NCBI GenBank assembly: GCA_027704905.1
Contig: CM051015.1
Span: forward strand, 12,857,969 to 12,921,968
Direction: 5' to 3'
DNA from: Muraenolepis orangiensis
Lineage: Eukaryota > Chordata > Actinopteri > Gadiformes > Muraenolepididae
Length of the DNA: 64,000 nt
Position 1 is the first letter of the stretch. Each line of letters starts with the position of its first letter. Of the stretch, positions 1 through 24,940 are shown piece by piece. The notes below the pieces were generated by a model. The model made no database searches. It was not told where the DNA came from and saw only the letters and a list, made by a program, of their open reading frames with translations. The position numbers were made by a program, and so were the translations under genes.

Positions 1-362
1 ACACCGGTCCCTTCTGTCTAGGTAGCTACTAGGAGAGCTGGCATGGAGCTGTCTGGGGAGCAGGCTGTTCTGTTCTGTCTTGTTTTGTTGCCAGCAGAAC
101 ATCACCCCGAGTGATCACCACAAAATGTGTGTTGCAGTCAAATAATCTAAATATATATACATATTGCTACCTAGTACCTACATCCATTTACAATGCTGTA
201 GCATTTAGATGTTTGCTTGTGGCTGAGTCTGGCACAATTTGAAAGTGGAATATGCAGTCAGGCGGGGGGGGGAGGGCAGCTCTCCAACAGAGGACCATCC
301 TGGCAGAGCCCAGTGCTCCCAGAGGCGCCATTTGGTAGCCATTATGTTAGGTGGAGGAATAC

Positions 363-620
363 AGGTGGCGGCGACGGCGGTGGTGGTGGTGGTGGTGGCG
401 GTGGTGGCGGTGATGGTGGTGGTGGTGGTGGCGGTGGTGATGGCGGTGGTGGTGGTGGCGGTGGTGATGGTGGTGGTGGTGGTGGTGGCGGTGGTGATGG
501 TGGTGGTGGTGGAGGTGATGGTGGTGGCGGTGGAGGTGATGGTGGTGAGGAGGTGGTGGTGGTGGTGGTGGTGGTGGCGGCGGTGGTGGCGGCGGTGATG
601 GTGGTGGTGGTGGTGGTGGG
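363..620. repeat. Imperfect GGT/GGC trinucleotide tract
   Basis: About 258 bp made almost only of GGT, GGC, GAT and GGA triplets. Because the unit is a triplet, every frame stays open on both strands, which creates false poly-Gly, poly-Val, poly-His and poly-Pro frames. The plus strand has closely spaced G doublets and triplets and could form weak quadruplexes. Confidence 0.95.
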
Positions 621-1052
621 GAACGGGGGGGGCAGTGATGCCGGGGCCATAGGGTAGGGCACAGCAGTTTAGGGGGCAGCACACAGGAAGTCCAGCTCCA
701 TATGCTAGCTATTAGCCTGCCACTTATCAAGCCATTCCAGCACAAATACATACAAATACATTCACACTCATGAATCACTTTGAAAACACAATAAGTTCGA
801 CGATAGCTCGTCAGTCCACCAAAAAGAAAATCCCAAATGGATATGGCACACGATGATGTTTAAATGACTTGGCAAATGATGCAACTATGCATAAATAATG
901 CACAACTCATTACAGAGGAGAATAACAATAAGTTTCGCTCAGCGTAGACTGCAGGGGTTTAGAGGACTAGAACACTAAGTCTGCGTTGACCCTCCCCCCT
1001 TCAATTAATCGTGTTTCTTCACAGCTTCATTTTAAGATTCATAAAGTGTGAC

Positions 1053-1054
<2 letters not shown>

Positions 1055-1123
<69 letters not shown>

Positions 1124-1155
1124 TATATATATATGTGTGTGTGTGTATATATATA
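1055..1155. repeat. (TA)n microsatellite with a short (GT)n interruption
   Basis: About 80 bp of alternating TA, followed by a short GTGT stretch and more TA. It is a simple dinucleotide repeat, self-complementary and able to extrude as a cruciform. Confidence 0.95.
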
Positions 1156-1495
1156 CCTCTGGCATAGACCTACGCTCGGACTTCTTTGGCTCAGTCAATG
1201 CATTTACGCTCAAACCCTGGAGCGGCAGCAGCAGTGCAGACAACTGGAGCAGTGTGTGAGCCCTACCGCTGGTAGATCCTCGTCCGTGCTGTGGGGTTCA
1301 CAGCTTGATTGCGGTTGAGGAGTTGCAGGTGTGAATGCCAAGTGGCCGTATCGTGTAGATCAGTGCGGTGCGGGCACTCTCCTCCCAAAATAAGTTATGG
1401 GAGCCCAACCCGGAGGAAGGGGGGAATGTGGCCCCCTAATGAGACGGAGCCGTCGCATCCAATGAGGGGGATAGGCCAAGCCATAACGCCGTAAT

Positions 1496-1506
<11 letters not shown>

Positions 1507-1589
<83 letters not shown>
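1507..1589. repeat. (TC)n microsatellite
   Basis: A pure polypyrimidine/polypurine mirror repeat of about 83 bp, the type that can adopt triplex H-DNA. Confidence 0.95.
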
Positions 1590-1592
<3 letters not shown>

Positions 1593-1647
1593 CCAAATTA
1601 ATTTTTATTGTGCTTTAATTTCCTTTTTTTCTGCACTGTATCTTTTA

Positions 1648-1702
1648 TAAATCTATAAATATCTTTTATAAATCTATAAATATCTTTTATAAATCTATTA
1701 TA
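1648..1702. repeat. Short AT-rich tandem repeat, unit about 21 bp
   Basis: Three head-to-tail copies of 'atcttttataaatctataa' with the last one decaying into an A-run. Confidence 0.85.
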
Positions 1703-1951
1703 AAAAAATTATAATTTTGAACTGTAAACTGCACTATAGCGGATGTTTTTATGCTGGGGGTTCCTTAACCACAAACCATCAAGAGGCCTTTCAATTCTAA
1801 TTTTCAAAGGGAGTTTATGATTTTTGATTGACAATGACACACTGAACCAAGACATAAGTATCTCTGATGGTTGTTATGAACGTCTAAACAGAGGCAGCAT
1901 TCTAGAGTGGACTGACCTGCAGCTACCATACTGCAATATGGAGGGAATACT

Positions 1952-2293
<342 letters not shown>

Positions 2294-4046
2294 TGAGAGA
2301 GTAGGATGAACATGAAAAAAGAGGGTGTATAAAGGACTAGGGAAGGTGCAAATAGAGAAAGGTATTTATAGTAAGTGCAGAGGCAGTTATCCGTTATCAC
2401 CGTTCAGCCGCCACTATCCATGAGTATTGTAGCATACGCCTAACAAGACACTTTCCTCTCTACTCTGTGAATGCATCTTGTTTCCATGGAAACCCCCCCC
2501 GCCTCCCCTCAGTGCTGTGTGTTTAGGGTGTACACAACACATTGTGGAGATCGGCTTAAAGCATTTTTACCGATCACTTTTTTTTTCATCGAGTAAAATC
2601 TAATCATTCAATCGAGTAAAATCTAAATGTGTAATTCAGATGTGTAGATCGCCCCCCTGGTGGCCAAGAGGTTTGATTGACACTTTGAGTATAGAAGAAA
2701 GAGCGGGAGTTATATAAATTGTCTACATCCATTTATTTATGCTTAAGTTTAGTGGCAGATGCCACATGGATGTATATCTTATTTTTTGTGTATACTGTGA
2801 GGTAGACATAAGTTAACATGTGTAGTATTAAGTAATGCATGGCTAGAAATGTATCTTTGGTAATTTCCTATATATTAGACATATATGCCTAAAACCTACT
2901 GTATATTAACCGGATGTTGGCGATATGAATCAATGCAAAACTAGAAAAAACCTTTACGCTGAGTTAGGACCGGCCGAAACATATGCACTTTGTTTGTGTA
3001 AATGTTCCCACATTGCACACATAGTTCAATTGCCACCGGGGCCCAACTACGCCATGAAACGCATGTACTCACAGCACTGGGAGATCAAATATTTTTTGGA
3101 TTTCTTTGGACATTTATCCAAATCGGATTCCCCGAGGCACATATGGGCCTGCACCTGAAAGCCCAGCCCGAGGTAGGGATGGAGGGATGTTTAGCTGGGG
3201 ATCAGAGGCAGCTTTCTGTCTGCTGGCCTTGGGGTTAAAAAGGGCCTTACTAATGTGGTGTTGGCAGCTCCCCCATGCCCCCAAGTGGGGCTCTGGCAGA
3301 GGATGGGGATTTTCATTAGCACCCGCAGCACTGGCACACAAACACAAGACACAAGGCTGTTATATGGCTCTTAAGGCCCCGTCACACCATAACGTTCTGG
3401 TCAGCGTTCTATGAATGTTCTAATCGTTCAATTTTCGAGCGTTCTAGGGTGAGCGTGTACATCTGGCGTGTGACTAACGTGTGACTAACGCATGAGGAGC
3501 GTGTACCAGCGACCAAGTAAGACACCCCTGAAAACTATTAGCGTGTGCTGACGTGTCACTGTGTTCAAACGGGTATAAACGCGGGGAAATCACAGTGGAT
3601 TCAGTTGTTCTTGTCACGAGTGGATTGTTCGGTGGGACGCAGACCAAGACACAGTGGAGCTATAACAGCTTTATAACAGCTTTACGGCGAACGTTCCGCG
3701 AACGATCTCCAGCGTTCTCCAGCGTTCTCCAGCGTTTAACGTTAAACGTTGAAGAACGCTGGTCTCCATGAGAACTTTTGTGCATGTTCAAAACTTTATT
3801 TTCGGACCAGCGTTCTCCGCCGATCACCGACCATTACCGACGATTACCGACGATTACCAGCGTTCACCAGCATTCACCAGCGTTCACCCAGCGTTCTCTC
3901 TCTCTCTCTCATAGCACATCAGACTGGAAAGCTGCACTTGGCTTCTGGTCAGTCAGTCATCCTGGTTTTTCATTCTTGGTTCACAGTTTCCAACCTTAGC
4001 CTGCGAGGTACCCTGATGCAAGGGACAGCCTTTTCAGCCGTGGGTT

Positions 4047-4098
<52 letters not shown>

Positions 4099-4143
4099 CA
4101 GAAGCAGTAATACTGACAGTTGTATTAACAGTAGTTGTAGGAT

Positions 4144-4240
<97 letters not shown>

Positions 4241-4272
4241 TAAACATGCACACACACACACACACACATGGA

Positions 4273-4339
<67 letters not shown>

Positions 4340-4363
4340 AAACACACACACACACACACACAC
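4047..4363. repeat. (TAG)n followed by two (CA)n tracts
   Basis: TAG repeats at about 4047-4098, then CA repeats at 4144-4238 and 4250-4363 separated by a few interrupting bases. Purely low-complexity. Confidence 0.95.
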
Positions 4364-4461
4364 ATCTCCCAGACATCCATCAGCTCATTTGGCAGGTAAA
4401 AACAAAGGAGTGCCAACAGGAAGGGATCTCTATCTCGGGGCCTGTGTGTTGCCATGGCGCC

Positions 4462-4517
<56 letters not shown>
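4462..4517. repeat. (GT)n tract ending in a long G run
   Basis: GT repeats change directly into a run of about 17 G. The same architecture recurs at 4854-4887, suggesting repeated GT-to-G conversion or a shared source. Confidence 0.9.
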
Positions 4518-6295
4518 CGGGCTAATCTGGCTGAATTCGCTTAGTGCCTGCATCTCCATCCCCAGGCCGCAGATGTAATATGCACCCAATGGGCAGCGAT
4601 GGGTGTTTTCTTGTTGTTGTATAGGTGTGGACCAAGGCCAGCTGTTTGGCCATGCGCTACACTCACATCATGAATTATTCAAGCGAGCCAGGCCTTTCAT
4701 CTTGTTGAAGTAAGACTGAGCCCGGAAACAAATGGCGAAATAATTTGCCATACTTTGTTTTATTTCGGTGTGGCGCAGGGGGTTGCCTGTCTTGGCCTGG
4801 ATGAGAGTGGATGAGAGCAATATCCCCCGACACACAAATACAATAGATAAGGAGGTGTGTGTGTGTGTGTGTGGGGGGGGGGGGGGGCGGGGGGCATTTG
4901 GATGCAATTCACATTCATGGCTTTATCCTTTTTGCTGTCTGTGTTGACTCACTCAGTCTTAATATCTTTGACTTGATGAGCCCTAAGCACTCTCCTACCT
5001 CTCCTACCTCTCCCCTCTCTCTCTCTCTCTCTATTGTTTTTAATGATTTGCCTTTTTCATCCCACCAATGCATACACTGCAATGGAGTCAGTCCTAAACT
5101 GCAGCCTTTAAAGCAACTATCTATCAAACTACTCCTTGAGGATGCATCTCCCTCTCGTTCAGAGCCTTCCAGTCCCAGAGCCGCGCTGCTCACACTGACA
5201 GGGATGGAGGTGTGAGCCTGCGGGGTAAGGGGCCGGTGGGTGTGGGTGGCGCCACAAGACAGTTATGAGGTGCCGTTTGCCCGGCCGAAACAGCCAGGGG
5301 AGAAGCGGCTGTCCTCTCATTAAGGGCCCAACCGAGAGTCCCCCGAGAGTCAACTGCATTATGTTATAAAAATATGCCTGCAAAAAGACCATACTCATCA
5401 TTAACTTTTTTTTATTCATTGTGCTACAATTAGCTCAATTAGCTCAATACAGCTATAGCAAAGATGGCATATGTTGCACTTAAGGTCATTCTATCCTTGC
5501 AGTGAGACTGCACTGCCTGCCGGTTACATTTCGAATGAACACTTTTTATTTTCATGGCCGATTTATATTGTGCCAAATCTTTTTTTATCTTATGCTACCA
5601 CCTAGTGGCCACAAACTGTACTTAAAGATTTAGTTGTACTTTTCCATCTGCTGTACAAATAGAACAACGAACCTGAAGGCTTTTATAACCCGACAATCTT
5701 AATAACATTCCTAACTTGTACTTATGTTATCTTACTCAATGTGCTTAACAAAACCAAACCGCTCTCTTTCGTCCGGTTTAAAAGTTGCCATGTCATCATG
5801 ATGAAAGCATTGCTTGCATGAGTGCATTGACTATTTTATTTATTTATTTAGACACTTGATACTAATTTCACTGACTATACAAATTATTACAACAAAAACA
5901 ATTCACAATTATTAAACGATTAAGCTTTTTCTCACTTGCTTAGAATATGACATTGTGTTTGTACACATATACTACATAAAACCTTAATATACTTGTCTTT
6001 TATACCTTAAAAGACAACAATTTGTAGTCATTCAACTGTTTTATTTGTGATTTAATGGGTATGATTAATATTCTGTTGTCTTTATGTATACACAGGACAA
6101 ATACTCAATGTTGTGGTTTTGTTGTACTCTTCTCATAAATCATACATTAAATAAAATCTAATGTTACCTTGCATGTCTGTTGTGAATTGAGCTTTAATGC
6201 CGCATCAACTATGTGCATAGGTTTTGATCTTCGTCCAAACTGAAATATGATTCTATCATAACAATGAATGAATGATTGATTCACACTTGATTCAC

Positions 6296-7037
6296 TTAGA
6301 GAACGTCAAATAAGGCCAGCCGCTCAAGTCCATTGGAGACGTAGTTCAAGCTCTCGATCTCACCGCCGGAGTTGGTGGGCTTCTGGAAGAAGATCTCCAG
6401 CATGTCCGACATCTCGTCCTCCTCGTCAACATCCGTGATGTTGTCCAGCAGGACGCTCCTCTCTGGGGCGCCACAAAAGGTCTGTGGTGGTGAAGTAACA
6501 AAAGTCTGTTGGGCCAGTGCTCCCTTTGTTTTGGTCTAAATTGCTTGATCATTATTGTTAATAAAGCTTTTAGAACTATGTCTACAGTACAAGAAGCACA
6601 ATGCATTGTTTGTGAGCATAGCCAGAGAAAGCAATCTCTGCATCTCACCTGGAACCTCTTCAGATGGTATTGAAACACAGGTTCAACCTTAATATTCACT
6701 TGTGGGTCCAAATCCACTCTGTACTCGCCAATCAGAGCCAGGCTGTCAGCAACTAGACCAAAGAAAAAGATAATTTAGTGGGGGAAAGATATCGCAATGT
6801 TTGTATTTAAATAAATTCAATTAAACCAACAGGTGTGAGTGTGATTAGCCATTACAGACTGTTCAAAACTGTCATGTGACTAAAATTGTCATTCACACTG
6901 GGTGGTGTAATAGGGCCCCTACACCCTCACAACACTTGACATACAACACCAAACACCAACTCGCTTTCGGAGTTTCTCCACTTTCTTCTAATGACCGTAG
7001 TTGCTACTTTAGTGTCAATCCTTAGATATCAATTTTT

Positions 7038-7102
<65 letters not shown>

Positions 7103-9396
7103 GTATACCTCCAGTATTGATGAAGGTGACTTTGCCCATGCCGGTGTCATGGTCGTACTCCACTTCCTCCACCTCTCCTCCTCCTCTGCTGGGCTTGGAG
7201 AAACTGGACTCCAGGCGGTCTCTGATTCGCTCCGGGGGCATGGCAGACCGCACGCCGGAGAACAACAGCTCTTTCTTGGACACGTCCAGCTGGACCTGCA
7301 GGGTTTTTGCGACAACAGAACAGTGACGACAGAGTTACTTTGGAATCAAAAGCACATCGTGTTCAGGCTTTAATGCTACGGTTTGGGCTTCTTTTTTCTT
7401 TATTGCAAAAAAATAATCTGTATCTCTAAAGTAATTTGTCCAGAATCTCCCCAGAAGAATAAATGCTTTGATGAACAATTTCTTTAGAATATTTAAAACT
7501 CAAAAATAAATAAGTTAATATATAATAGATAAAAAAAGAACAGTACCGCAAACTTGACCGAAGACCCCAGGGTCAGTCTCTTCGGTCTCACTTCAAATAC
7601 TTTCTGCTCACAAGACACGGAGCACTTGGGCAACTTCAGAATCCTCGAAGCCACTGCAAATGATTAGAAGTGAAGTGAACACTGTAGCCATTGAAGTGTC
7701 ATTGAACATCATTCAATTCAAGATTCAAGATTGAACTTTTAAACTTAAAAAATATGTGCAGGTTTACAGTTGAGGGATCTATTATGTTCTCGGGACAGAC
7801 TTGCTTTATATATATATATGAGGCATTTTTTGTTGGGAATTATTTGCTACTTTATCAACTAATATGTACGCATTTAAGATGCATATTTCGTACATGACAC
7901 TTGGCATGCAATCTGATTCCAACAGAGAACAAAGTACGTAGGTTGTTGATGTCATGTCAGCAGTGCATTGACTGGAAGCCATAAATGGATTATGCAATGC
8001 CTTGTGTAAGAGTTTGACTACATTCGATTCCGAAACCCCCTTAACCCGTTACCCGCCCCCCCCCCCCCAAAGGACAAGAAACAAATCCCTTAGTGATCAA
8101 GGAGGTAATCAGATTGGGAGGATCCCTCATCCCTCCTCGTATTGCAACGGGTGCAAACATTGAGGCACAATTGAAATACTACAATCTGATATACAATACA
8201 ATACAATCTGTAGCTTGTGTAATTCATTTTGGAAAATATAAGTGGGTACGATGGGACAATGCAGGCGTTTTGGGTCTACACAATGCCGATGCTAGTCACC
8301 TAGTGGCCGACAGTATACCTTCCTTTTTCTCGAAGGTGATGAGTGCCTGTCCTCCAGTGAGCATGGTGGTTGGTTTCTGTGTGATGGTGTATAGTCCACT
8401 GATGTGCGGGCTGACTTCATCTTCCCCGTCTTCCTTTTGCATGACGCTAAACATTAGCTTTATGTCAGGAGTCTGGGCACAGAACTAGACGGACATAGAA
8501 ACACACACACACCTATTTGTATAGAGGGCGGCTGCCGCTATTTCATTTCCATCACAGGTAATAGATTTGTTTTGTTTACCATTAACTTCTGTGTTAATTG
8601 TTTGAACTCTGTTCTTCTCAATTCTAAAAAATCCTTTGCATTTGTTAGTCGGACCGCCAAATCCTTGTTATCCCGCTGAAGTCTGAGGATTTCACCCTAG
8701 ATGCAGTATGAAAAACAAACACAAATACTTTTCAGATATCTCATATGCTGCAATTAGATGATATGTTGATATGAGATATGATATATGTTACGTGCCATTT
8801 GATTATGTTGTGCAATACATGTACACCACAGCTGAACAAACAATAGGACCTACACATGCTACAAAGAACACTCTAAAGAAGAAAAAACAACAACCTAAAG
8901 CTAAACCTTAGAAACCAATATTGTTATCCTGTGTCCTGTTCCAACAGCATGGGCATTTCAAAAGGAGAACTGACTTATTTTGACTTGGCATGTTTCCTGG
9001 ACCTCTGGTGACCTACCTCTGGCCATCTTACCATGGTCATCTTATGATTTAGCCAACCCAACCTCCCATGATGCATGCTGATGTGCAAGCAGACCTACCT
9101 CTATGGCAGACGAGGCCTGGACGGAATCCTCGCGATATTTGTCCTGCTGTTCCTTAGCACACACCATGTCCTTATTAGCCTGTTGTTTGGCCTCCTGTTG
9201 CTTGTAAGCCTCCAAAGTGAGCTTGTCTTTCAAACAGTCAGCCTCCTCCACTTTAGCCTGCAACATTTAAGCGAGCAACAGCTAATATGTTACAACTTTA
9301 AAAACATTTAAAAAGGCATGCAGGTCAACAGCATGGACTATATACACACGGTAGACCTATATGTAGGCCTACCTTCCACATGTCCAACTCTTTCAT
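6296..9396 (-). CDS. nmi: NMI/IFI35-family protein (N-myc interactor-like), complete, 8 coding exons
   Basis: Coding exons on the minus strand are 9396-9373, 9257-9099, 8696-8580, 8484-8319, 7653-7547, 7295-7109, 6752-6649 and 6481-6296. All have GT-AG borders and phases that fit; the sum is 1050 nt, or 349 aa. An N-terminal coiled coil (exons 1-3, rich in K, E and Q) is followed by two NID/IFP35 domains. Landmarks include GGQALITFEKKEG in exon 4, SKPSRGGGEVE in exon 6 and QKPTNSGGEIES in exon 8. Human NMI has about 307 residues and the same order. In mammals NMI and IFI35 are interferon-induced cytosolic proteins that join through their NIDs and act in innate signalling and inflammation. Exon 4 and exon 6 resemble NMI slightly more than IFI35; IFI35 is the alternative. 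The upstream frame stays open past the chosen ATG, so an earlier start in an upstream exon is possible. Confidence 0.85.
7039..7100. repeat. (CA)n microsatellite beside an NMI-like splice donor
   Basis: About 31 CA units inside the intron after coding exon 6. On the sense (minus) strand it is a GT repeat that begins about 9 nt after the donor at 7109. Confidence 0.95.
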
Positions 9397-9460
9397 GGCA
9401 TCGGCGATTTCGCTTCCTCCTCCTCGTCCGGAGCCACGTCCCACCTCAAGGAAAATATTA

Positions 9461-9462
9461 TG

Positions 9463-9511
<49 letters not shown>
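9461..9511. repeat. (ATT)n microsatellite
   Basis: About 17 ATT units just upstream of the first NMI-like coding exon. It yields false poly-Asn and poly-Tyr frames. Confidence 0.95.
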
Positions 9512-9512
<1 letters not shown>

Positions 9513-9546
9513 GTTTAAGACAGTGATACATTGTGTGTGTGTGTCA

Positions 9547-11100
9547 GTGATGAAGCGTCAGGGCCTTCAAGGTATTCAGAGAAGACCCTGGAACTCTCAG
9601 ATGAAACAAAAAAAATCGAATTAATAAATGTGAAGAAATGAGAATGGTATCTGTGTTGTTATCTGTTATATTATATATATGTTACGTTGATTTGTTTGTC
9701 TTTCTCGGTCTATGCACGACACATTTGAGTGGTTTTGTGTTGGAAAAACATTGCAACCAATCAGATATTTTTCTGGGTTGCTGGGAAGAATATCCTTCAA
9801 CCAAAGTATTCCCGATTGCTTTGGCCCTTAGACTGAATGAGAGCGTACGTTTGGATTGACAATTTGATCAACCAATCATATAGTGATTTGTAGCCAATGG
9901 GCGTATTCTTTCAGATTTCCCCACAGCTCAATAGGGAGCTAGAAGGTATACTTGCTGGAGCGAGAGTGGATCTAGCGTAGTGCTACGTTTTTTCTACGTA
10001 GATATTTTACGTCAAAATGGCAACAGGCGAAGATGATGTCGTTGCGGATTTATTGTCGGAACCATTTTCAAGACGACCATTCAATGTAAAGATGGACATT
10101 ATTGAAAAAAGGCCGTCCAACGCCTGACAATCTTGAGCTGAATCAAGTTGTTAAAGCAGGCTATGTTCGCCATTTTCAGGCTAGCAACTGGGAAAGATAC
10201 CCGTGGCTAACGGGCTCTACTAGCCACAAGAGGCTCTACTGATGGGAGTGCTTGCTATTTGGGACCGACCAGAGGGCATGGAATTGGAAAGGCAACTTAT
10301 TTTGGATCTGAAAAGCGATCAGCTTTATGACCGGGTGGTCGAACAATTCATCCAGAAGGACAGGAGAATGGATTTGGTCTTCAAGTGAACATCATTGGTG
10401 AGTGAGACTCATTTGTCTTTGCTGGTTTTGTCTCAGTGTTGCGTCTCGTTGAGCTGGTTGTTGCATTTAGTTTCCACACACTTGTTGAATGATTAGTTAA
10501 TGGCTGTCTTGGGTTTGTTAAGCATTGTTGTGCATTTGAATTGAGAGTTTTGACTTGATCTTTCTTTGCATCACTTAACGTGAAAAGACTTAACGTAACT
10601 AAGAGTTACAAAACCGCGATCAATAATCACCAAATTTCTCTGGCATATGTCTTGTCATTAGCACTTTCACCTGTCAAAATATCTCAACTTAAATCTTCCC
10701 ATTATGGACGTTATGTGACATTGAGTGTTTTCCTCTCCATTGAGCCAGTAAGGAAAAGTCTAAATGCAGCTTTATGAGAGGAAAACACCTAATGTAACAT
10801 AACTTTCGTATTTAGGTTTTGATTTGATTGATTGTGACAGGTGAAAGTGCTAATGACAAGACATATGCCACAGACATTTGGTGATTATTGATCTGTCCCT
10901 TTAATCGATAGCCTGTGTGTGGTGGTCTGTGGTGGTCTGTTACTTCACTACATGGACACTGCTTTACAACTATGGTCAACTTGGAAATTGGCTGCGACAA
11001 TCTGACCTGCCTAAATGAGATAAGGCATAAAGTGACTCCCTCCGTGACGTCCGTCTGACTAGGAAAACAGAATTTTCGAATGGGGGTGGTGGTGGTGGTG
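9547..11100 (+). mobile_element. Degenerate ZMYM/hAT-like transposon remnant, copy 1 (intact site)
   Basis: The block starts with 'cagtgatgaagcgtcagggcc' and recurs at 23981-24587 plus 29432-30340, and partly inverted at 46461-46815. From an ATG at 10017 it encodes MATGEDDVVADLL and, after a frameshift near 10110, a segment containing VKAGYVRHFQASNWERYPWL. This resembles the TTF-type zinc-finger start of ZMYM1/hAT-like transposases. In-frame TGA codons follow, so it is dead. Its continuous run through 'aagatggacatt' gives the empty site for the EnSpm-type insertion in copy 2. Confidence 0.65.
10617..10893. repeat. Inverted repeat inside the transposon remnant
   Basis: Arms of about 60 bp ('gatcaataatcacca...' and 'tggtgattattgatc') flank a loop of about 155 bp. 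The second element copy has the same arms at about 29956-30078 with a much shorter loop, so the hairpin is a conserved part of the element. Confidence 0.8.
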
Positions 11101-11108
11101 GTCTACAG

Positions 11109-11215
11109 CAGGGGTTCCCAAAGTCGCGAGATGATTTCAGAATCCTCTTGATGTGACCATGAGGTTTTTAATTTTAATTTTTTTATTTAATATTTTTAAT
11201 TTGTTATTATAATTT

Positions 11216-11273
<58 letters not shown>

Positions 11274-11418
11274 GTTAATAATAACGTGTGCATAGATATT
11301 TTTATTATGTAAGTCCGTTTAATATGTAAGGGTTAATACACAAAGGTTGTTTTTAATGTTCCAGTCCCTCCGGTGATAGTGGGGGGGGGGGGGGGGTTGT
11401 TATGTTGGGGAACCCCTG
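11109..11418. mobile_element. Short hAT-type MITE with exact 8-bp target duplication
   Basis: A 310-bp element with ends CAGGGGTTCCC and GGGGAACCCCTG, flanked on both sides by GTCTACAG (11101-11108 and 11419-11426). Terminal inverted repeats starting CAG and an 8-bp duplication are hAT hallmarks. An (ATT)n tract and a G run lie inside. The same insertion occurs inverted next to copy B at 46125-46452, so it predates the duplication. Confidence 0.85.
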
Positions 11419-11455
11419 GTCTACAGAAGGTCCAGGTGTAATAGACACGCTCCGC

Positions 11456-11459
<4 letters not shown>

Positions 11460-11500
<41 letters not shown>

Positions 11501-11505
11501 TGTGT

Positions 11506-11546
<41 letters not shown>

Positions 11547-11589
11547 TGTGTGTGTGTGTGGTGTGTGTGTGTGTGTGGTGTGTGTGTGT
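11460..11589. repeat. Interrupted (GT)n microsatellite
   Basis: About 130 bp of GT with regular 'gtgg' interruptions, in the NMI/PARP14 intergenic region. Confidence 0.95.
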
Positions 11590-11780
11590 AGTACGCCTTG
11601 AGTCGTGTTTACCGTGAAGTCGTTCATCGTGTTCGTCGATAAGGTATCCGCTGTCATAATAAAACAAAAAGTGTGTTAAGTGTCAAAGTAATGATGAATG
11701 ATTGTTTTTTTTATTGTACGTATTATCCAGGGGGGGGGGGAGACACGAATGTATTGTATTTCAGTAGGGTATATACTTAC

Positions 11781-11830
11781 CAAGCAGGGTGTCGTTGGAT
11801 ACAGCGTTTATGGTGTTTATGGCGTTTCCG
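11781..11830 (-). other. nmi: Probable 5' non-coding exon of the NMI-like gene
   Basis: On the minus strand the sequence ends in CTGCTTG followed by the strong donor gtaagtatat. The same exon end and donor are kept next to copy B (46072) and at the right-hand NMI fragment (62656). Transcription would run away from PARP14-A towards the NMI-like coding exons. The exact 5' boundary is inferred, and no transcript evidence is available. Confidence 0.5.
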
Positions 11831-11839
11831 TATATGTGT

Positions 11840-11857
11840 GAAAACGAAAGAGAAAGT
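11840..11857. promoter_or_regulatory. ISRE/IRF-like element between NMI-like and PARP14-A
   Basis: GAAAACGAAAGAGAAAGT contains GAAANNGAAA, the core bound by IRF/ISGF3 in vertebrate interferon-stimulated genes. It lies about 84 bp upstream of the PARP14-A ATG and just beyond the proposed NMI-side first exon, so it could drive both genes. The best-placed pair is CGAAAGAGAAAGT. Function is inferred from motif and position. Confidence 0.6.
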
Positions 11858-11940
11858 CAGCTTTAAGGAAACCAGAGGCGGTGTTGACATTGACAACTGG
11901 TGCGCTACACCGCGGGTGTATGCTGAATAGTTTATAGCCA

Positions 11941-23541
<11,601 letters not shown>

Positions 23542-23980
23542 CAAAGCATGTATACCCCTTTATATTGCGAGATAAAGAGGGATTAAGTTGTGTATTATCT
23601 CCATCAATGTTTTATGTGTATTTTATCTGATCATATGATATATTGGTGATAGAGCTTAGAAACTACTGAGTGACGAACCGGAAGTGATGCTGAGGTAGTT
23701 TGTGAACAAATCCGAACTAGTTCTTTTAGGTGAACTGAACGAAGTGAACTGTGTCCCAGAAAGGAATCATTTTTGCCACCTCTACGGTGTGCCCCTGTAA
23801 CCTCTTCCGTGTATGAACCGGTCAAGAAGACAAGACGACAGCAGCAGACATAATACTTCCGTTTCATCATTGTTATTGTCTTGAATATAAAAGCATAGAA
23901 GTGCATTTAAAAAATAGATATAAAATAAATATAAAAAATATAGGCGAAGATCCACCAAATTAATTGATGTATATATATAT
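23542..23980 (+). other. PARP14-A 3' flank shared with copy B
   Basis: About 400 bp after the stop, including a possible AATAAA at 23924-23929. The segment is repeated in inverted orientation at about 37760-38181 after copy B. Copy C shares only its first 90 bp or so. Confidence 0.65.
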
Positions 23981-24587
23981 CAGTGGTGAAGCGTCAGGGC
24001 CTTCAAGGTATTCAGAGAAGACCCTGGAACTCTCAGATGAAACCAAAGAAATCGAATTAATTGTATTAATAAAATGTAATACAATTTAATAAAAATTTAA
24101 TACAATGTAATGCAATTTAAATAAAATGAATGAATGAGAATGGTATCTGTGTTGTTATCTGTTATATTACAGTGTTACGTTGATTTGTTTGTCTTCCTCG
24201 GTCTATGCACTACGCATTTGAGTGGTTTTGTGTTGGAAAAACAATGCAACCAATCAGATATTTTTCTGGGTTGCTGGGAAGAATATCCTTCAACCAAAGT
24301 ATTCCCGCTGACATTGGCCCTTAGACTAAATGACAGCGTACGTTTGGATTGACAATTTGATCAACCAATCATATCGTGATTTGTAGCCAATGGGCGTATT
24401 CTTTCAGATTTCCCCGCAGCTCAATAGGGACCTAGAAGGTATACTTGCTAGAGCGAGAGTGGATCTAGCGTAGTGCTACGTTGTTTCTACGTAGGTTTTT
24501 TACGTCAAAATGGCAACAGGCGAAGATGATGTCGTTGCGGATTTATTGTCGGAACCATTTTCAAGACGACCATTCAATGTAAAGATG
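23981..24587 (+). mobile_element. ZMYM/hAT-like remnant copy 2, 5' part
   Basis: Begins 'cagtggtgaagcgtcagggcc' and matches 9547-10095 up to 'aaagatg', where the EnSpm-type element interrupts it. The 3' part resumes at 29432. Confidence 0.7.
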
Positions 24588-24656
24588 CACTGTAAAACCC
24601 GATAAGTTAATAGAACTCAAAACTTTCATAGAAACTGATTACATCAAAAATTTTAA

Positions 24657-24940
24657 GTTACATTTACTCATTTTATTAAGTTAAATAAACTCAATATTTT
24701 TATTTTTACAGTACTAATAAAAATCTAGTATTGACAACTCAAAAATGTTTGTTACATGTACTCATTTTATTAAGTTAAATAAACTCAATATTTCTATTGT
24801 TACAGTACTAATAAAAATCTAGTATTGACAACTCTAAAACCGTTTGTTACATGTACTCATTTAATTAAGTTAAATAAACTCAATATTTCTATTTTTACAG
24901 TACTAATAGAAATCTAGTATGGACAACTCTAAAACGTATG
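24657..24940. repeat. Tandem repeat, unit 94 bp, three copies
   Basis: Each unit contains 'taagttaaataaactcaata' and 'tactaataaaaatctagta'. Subterminal tandem repeats of this kind are common near EnSpm ends. Confidence 0.85.

Noticed and set aside
205..778. Overlapping poly-Gly, poly-Val, poly-His and poly-Pro frames on both strands
   Set aside because: Artefacts of the GGT/GGC triplet tract.
8093..8488. Plus-strand frame of 131 codons, repeated inverted at 63808-63413
   Set aside because: Antisense shadow of NMI-like coding exon 4 and its intron. Its conservation between arms follows from the duplication.
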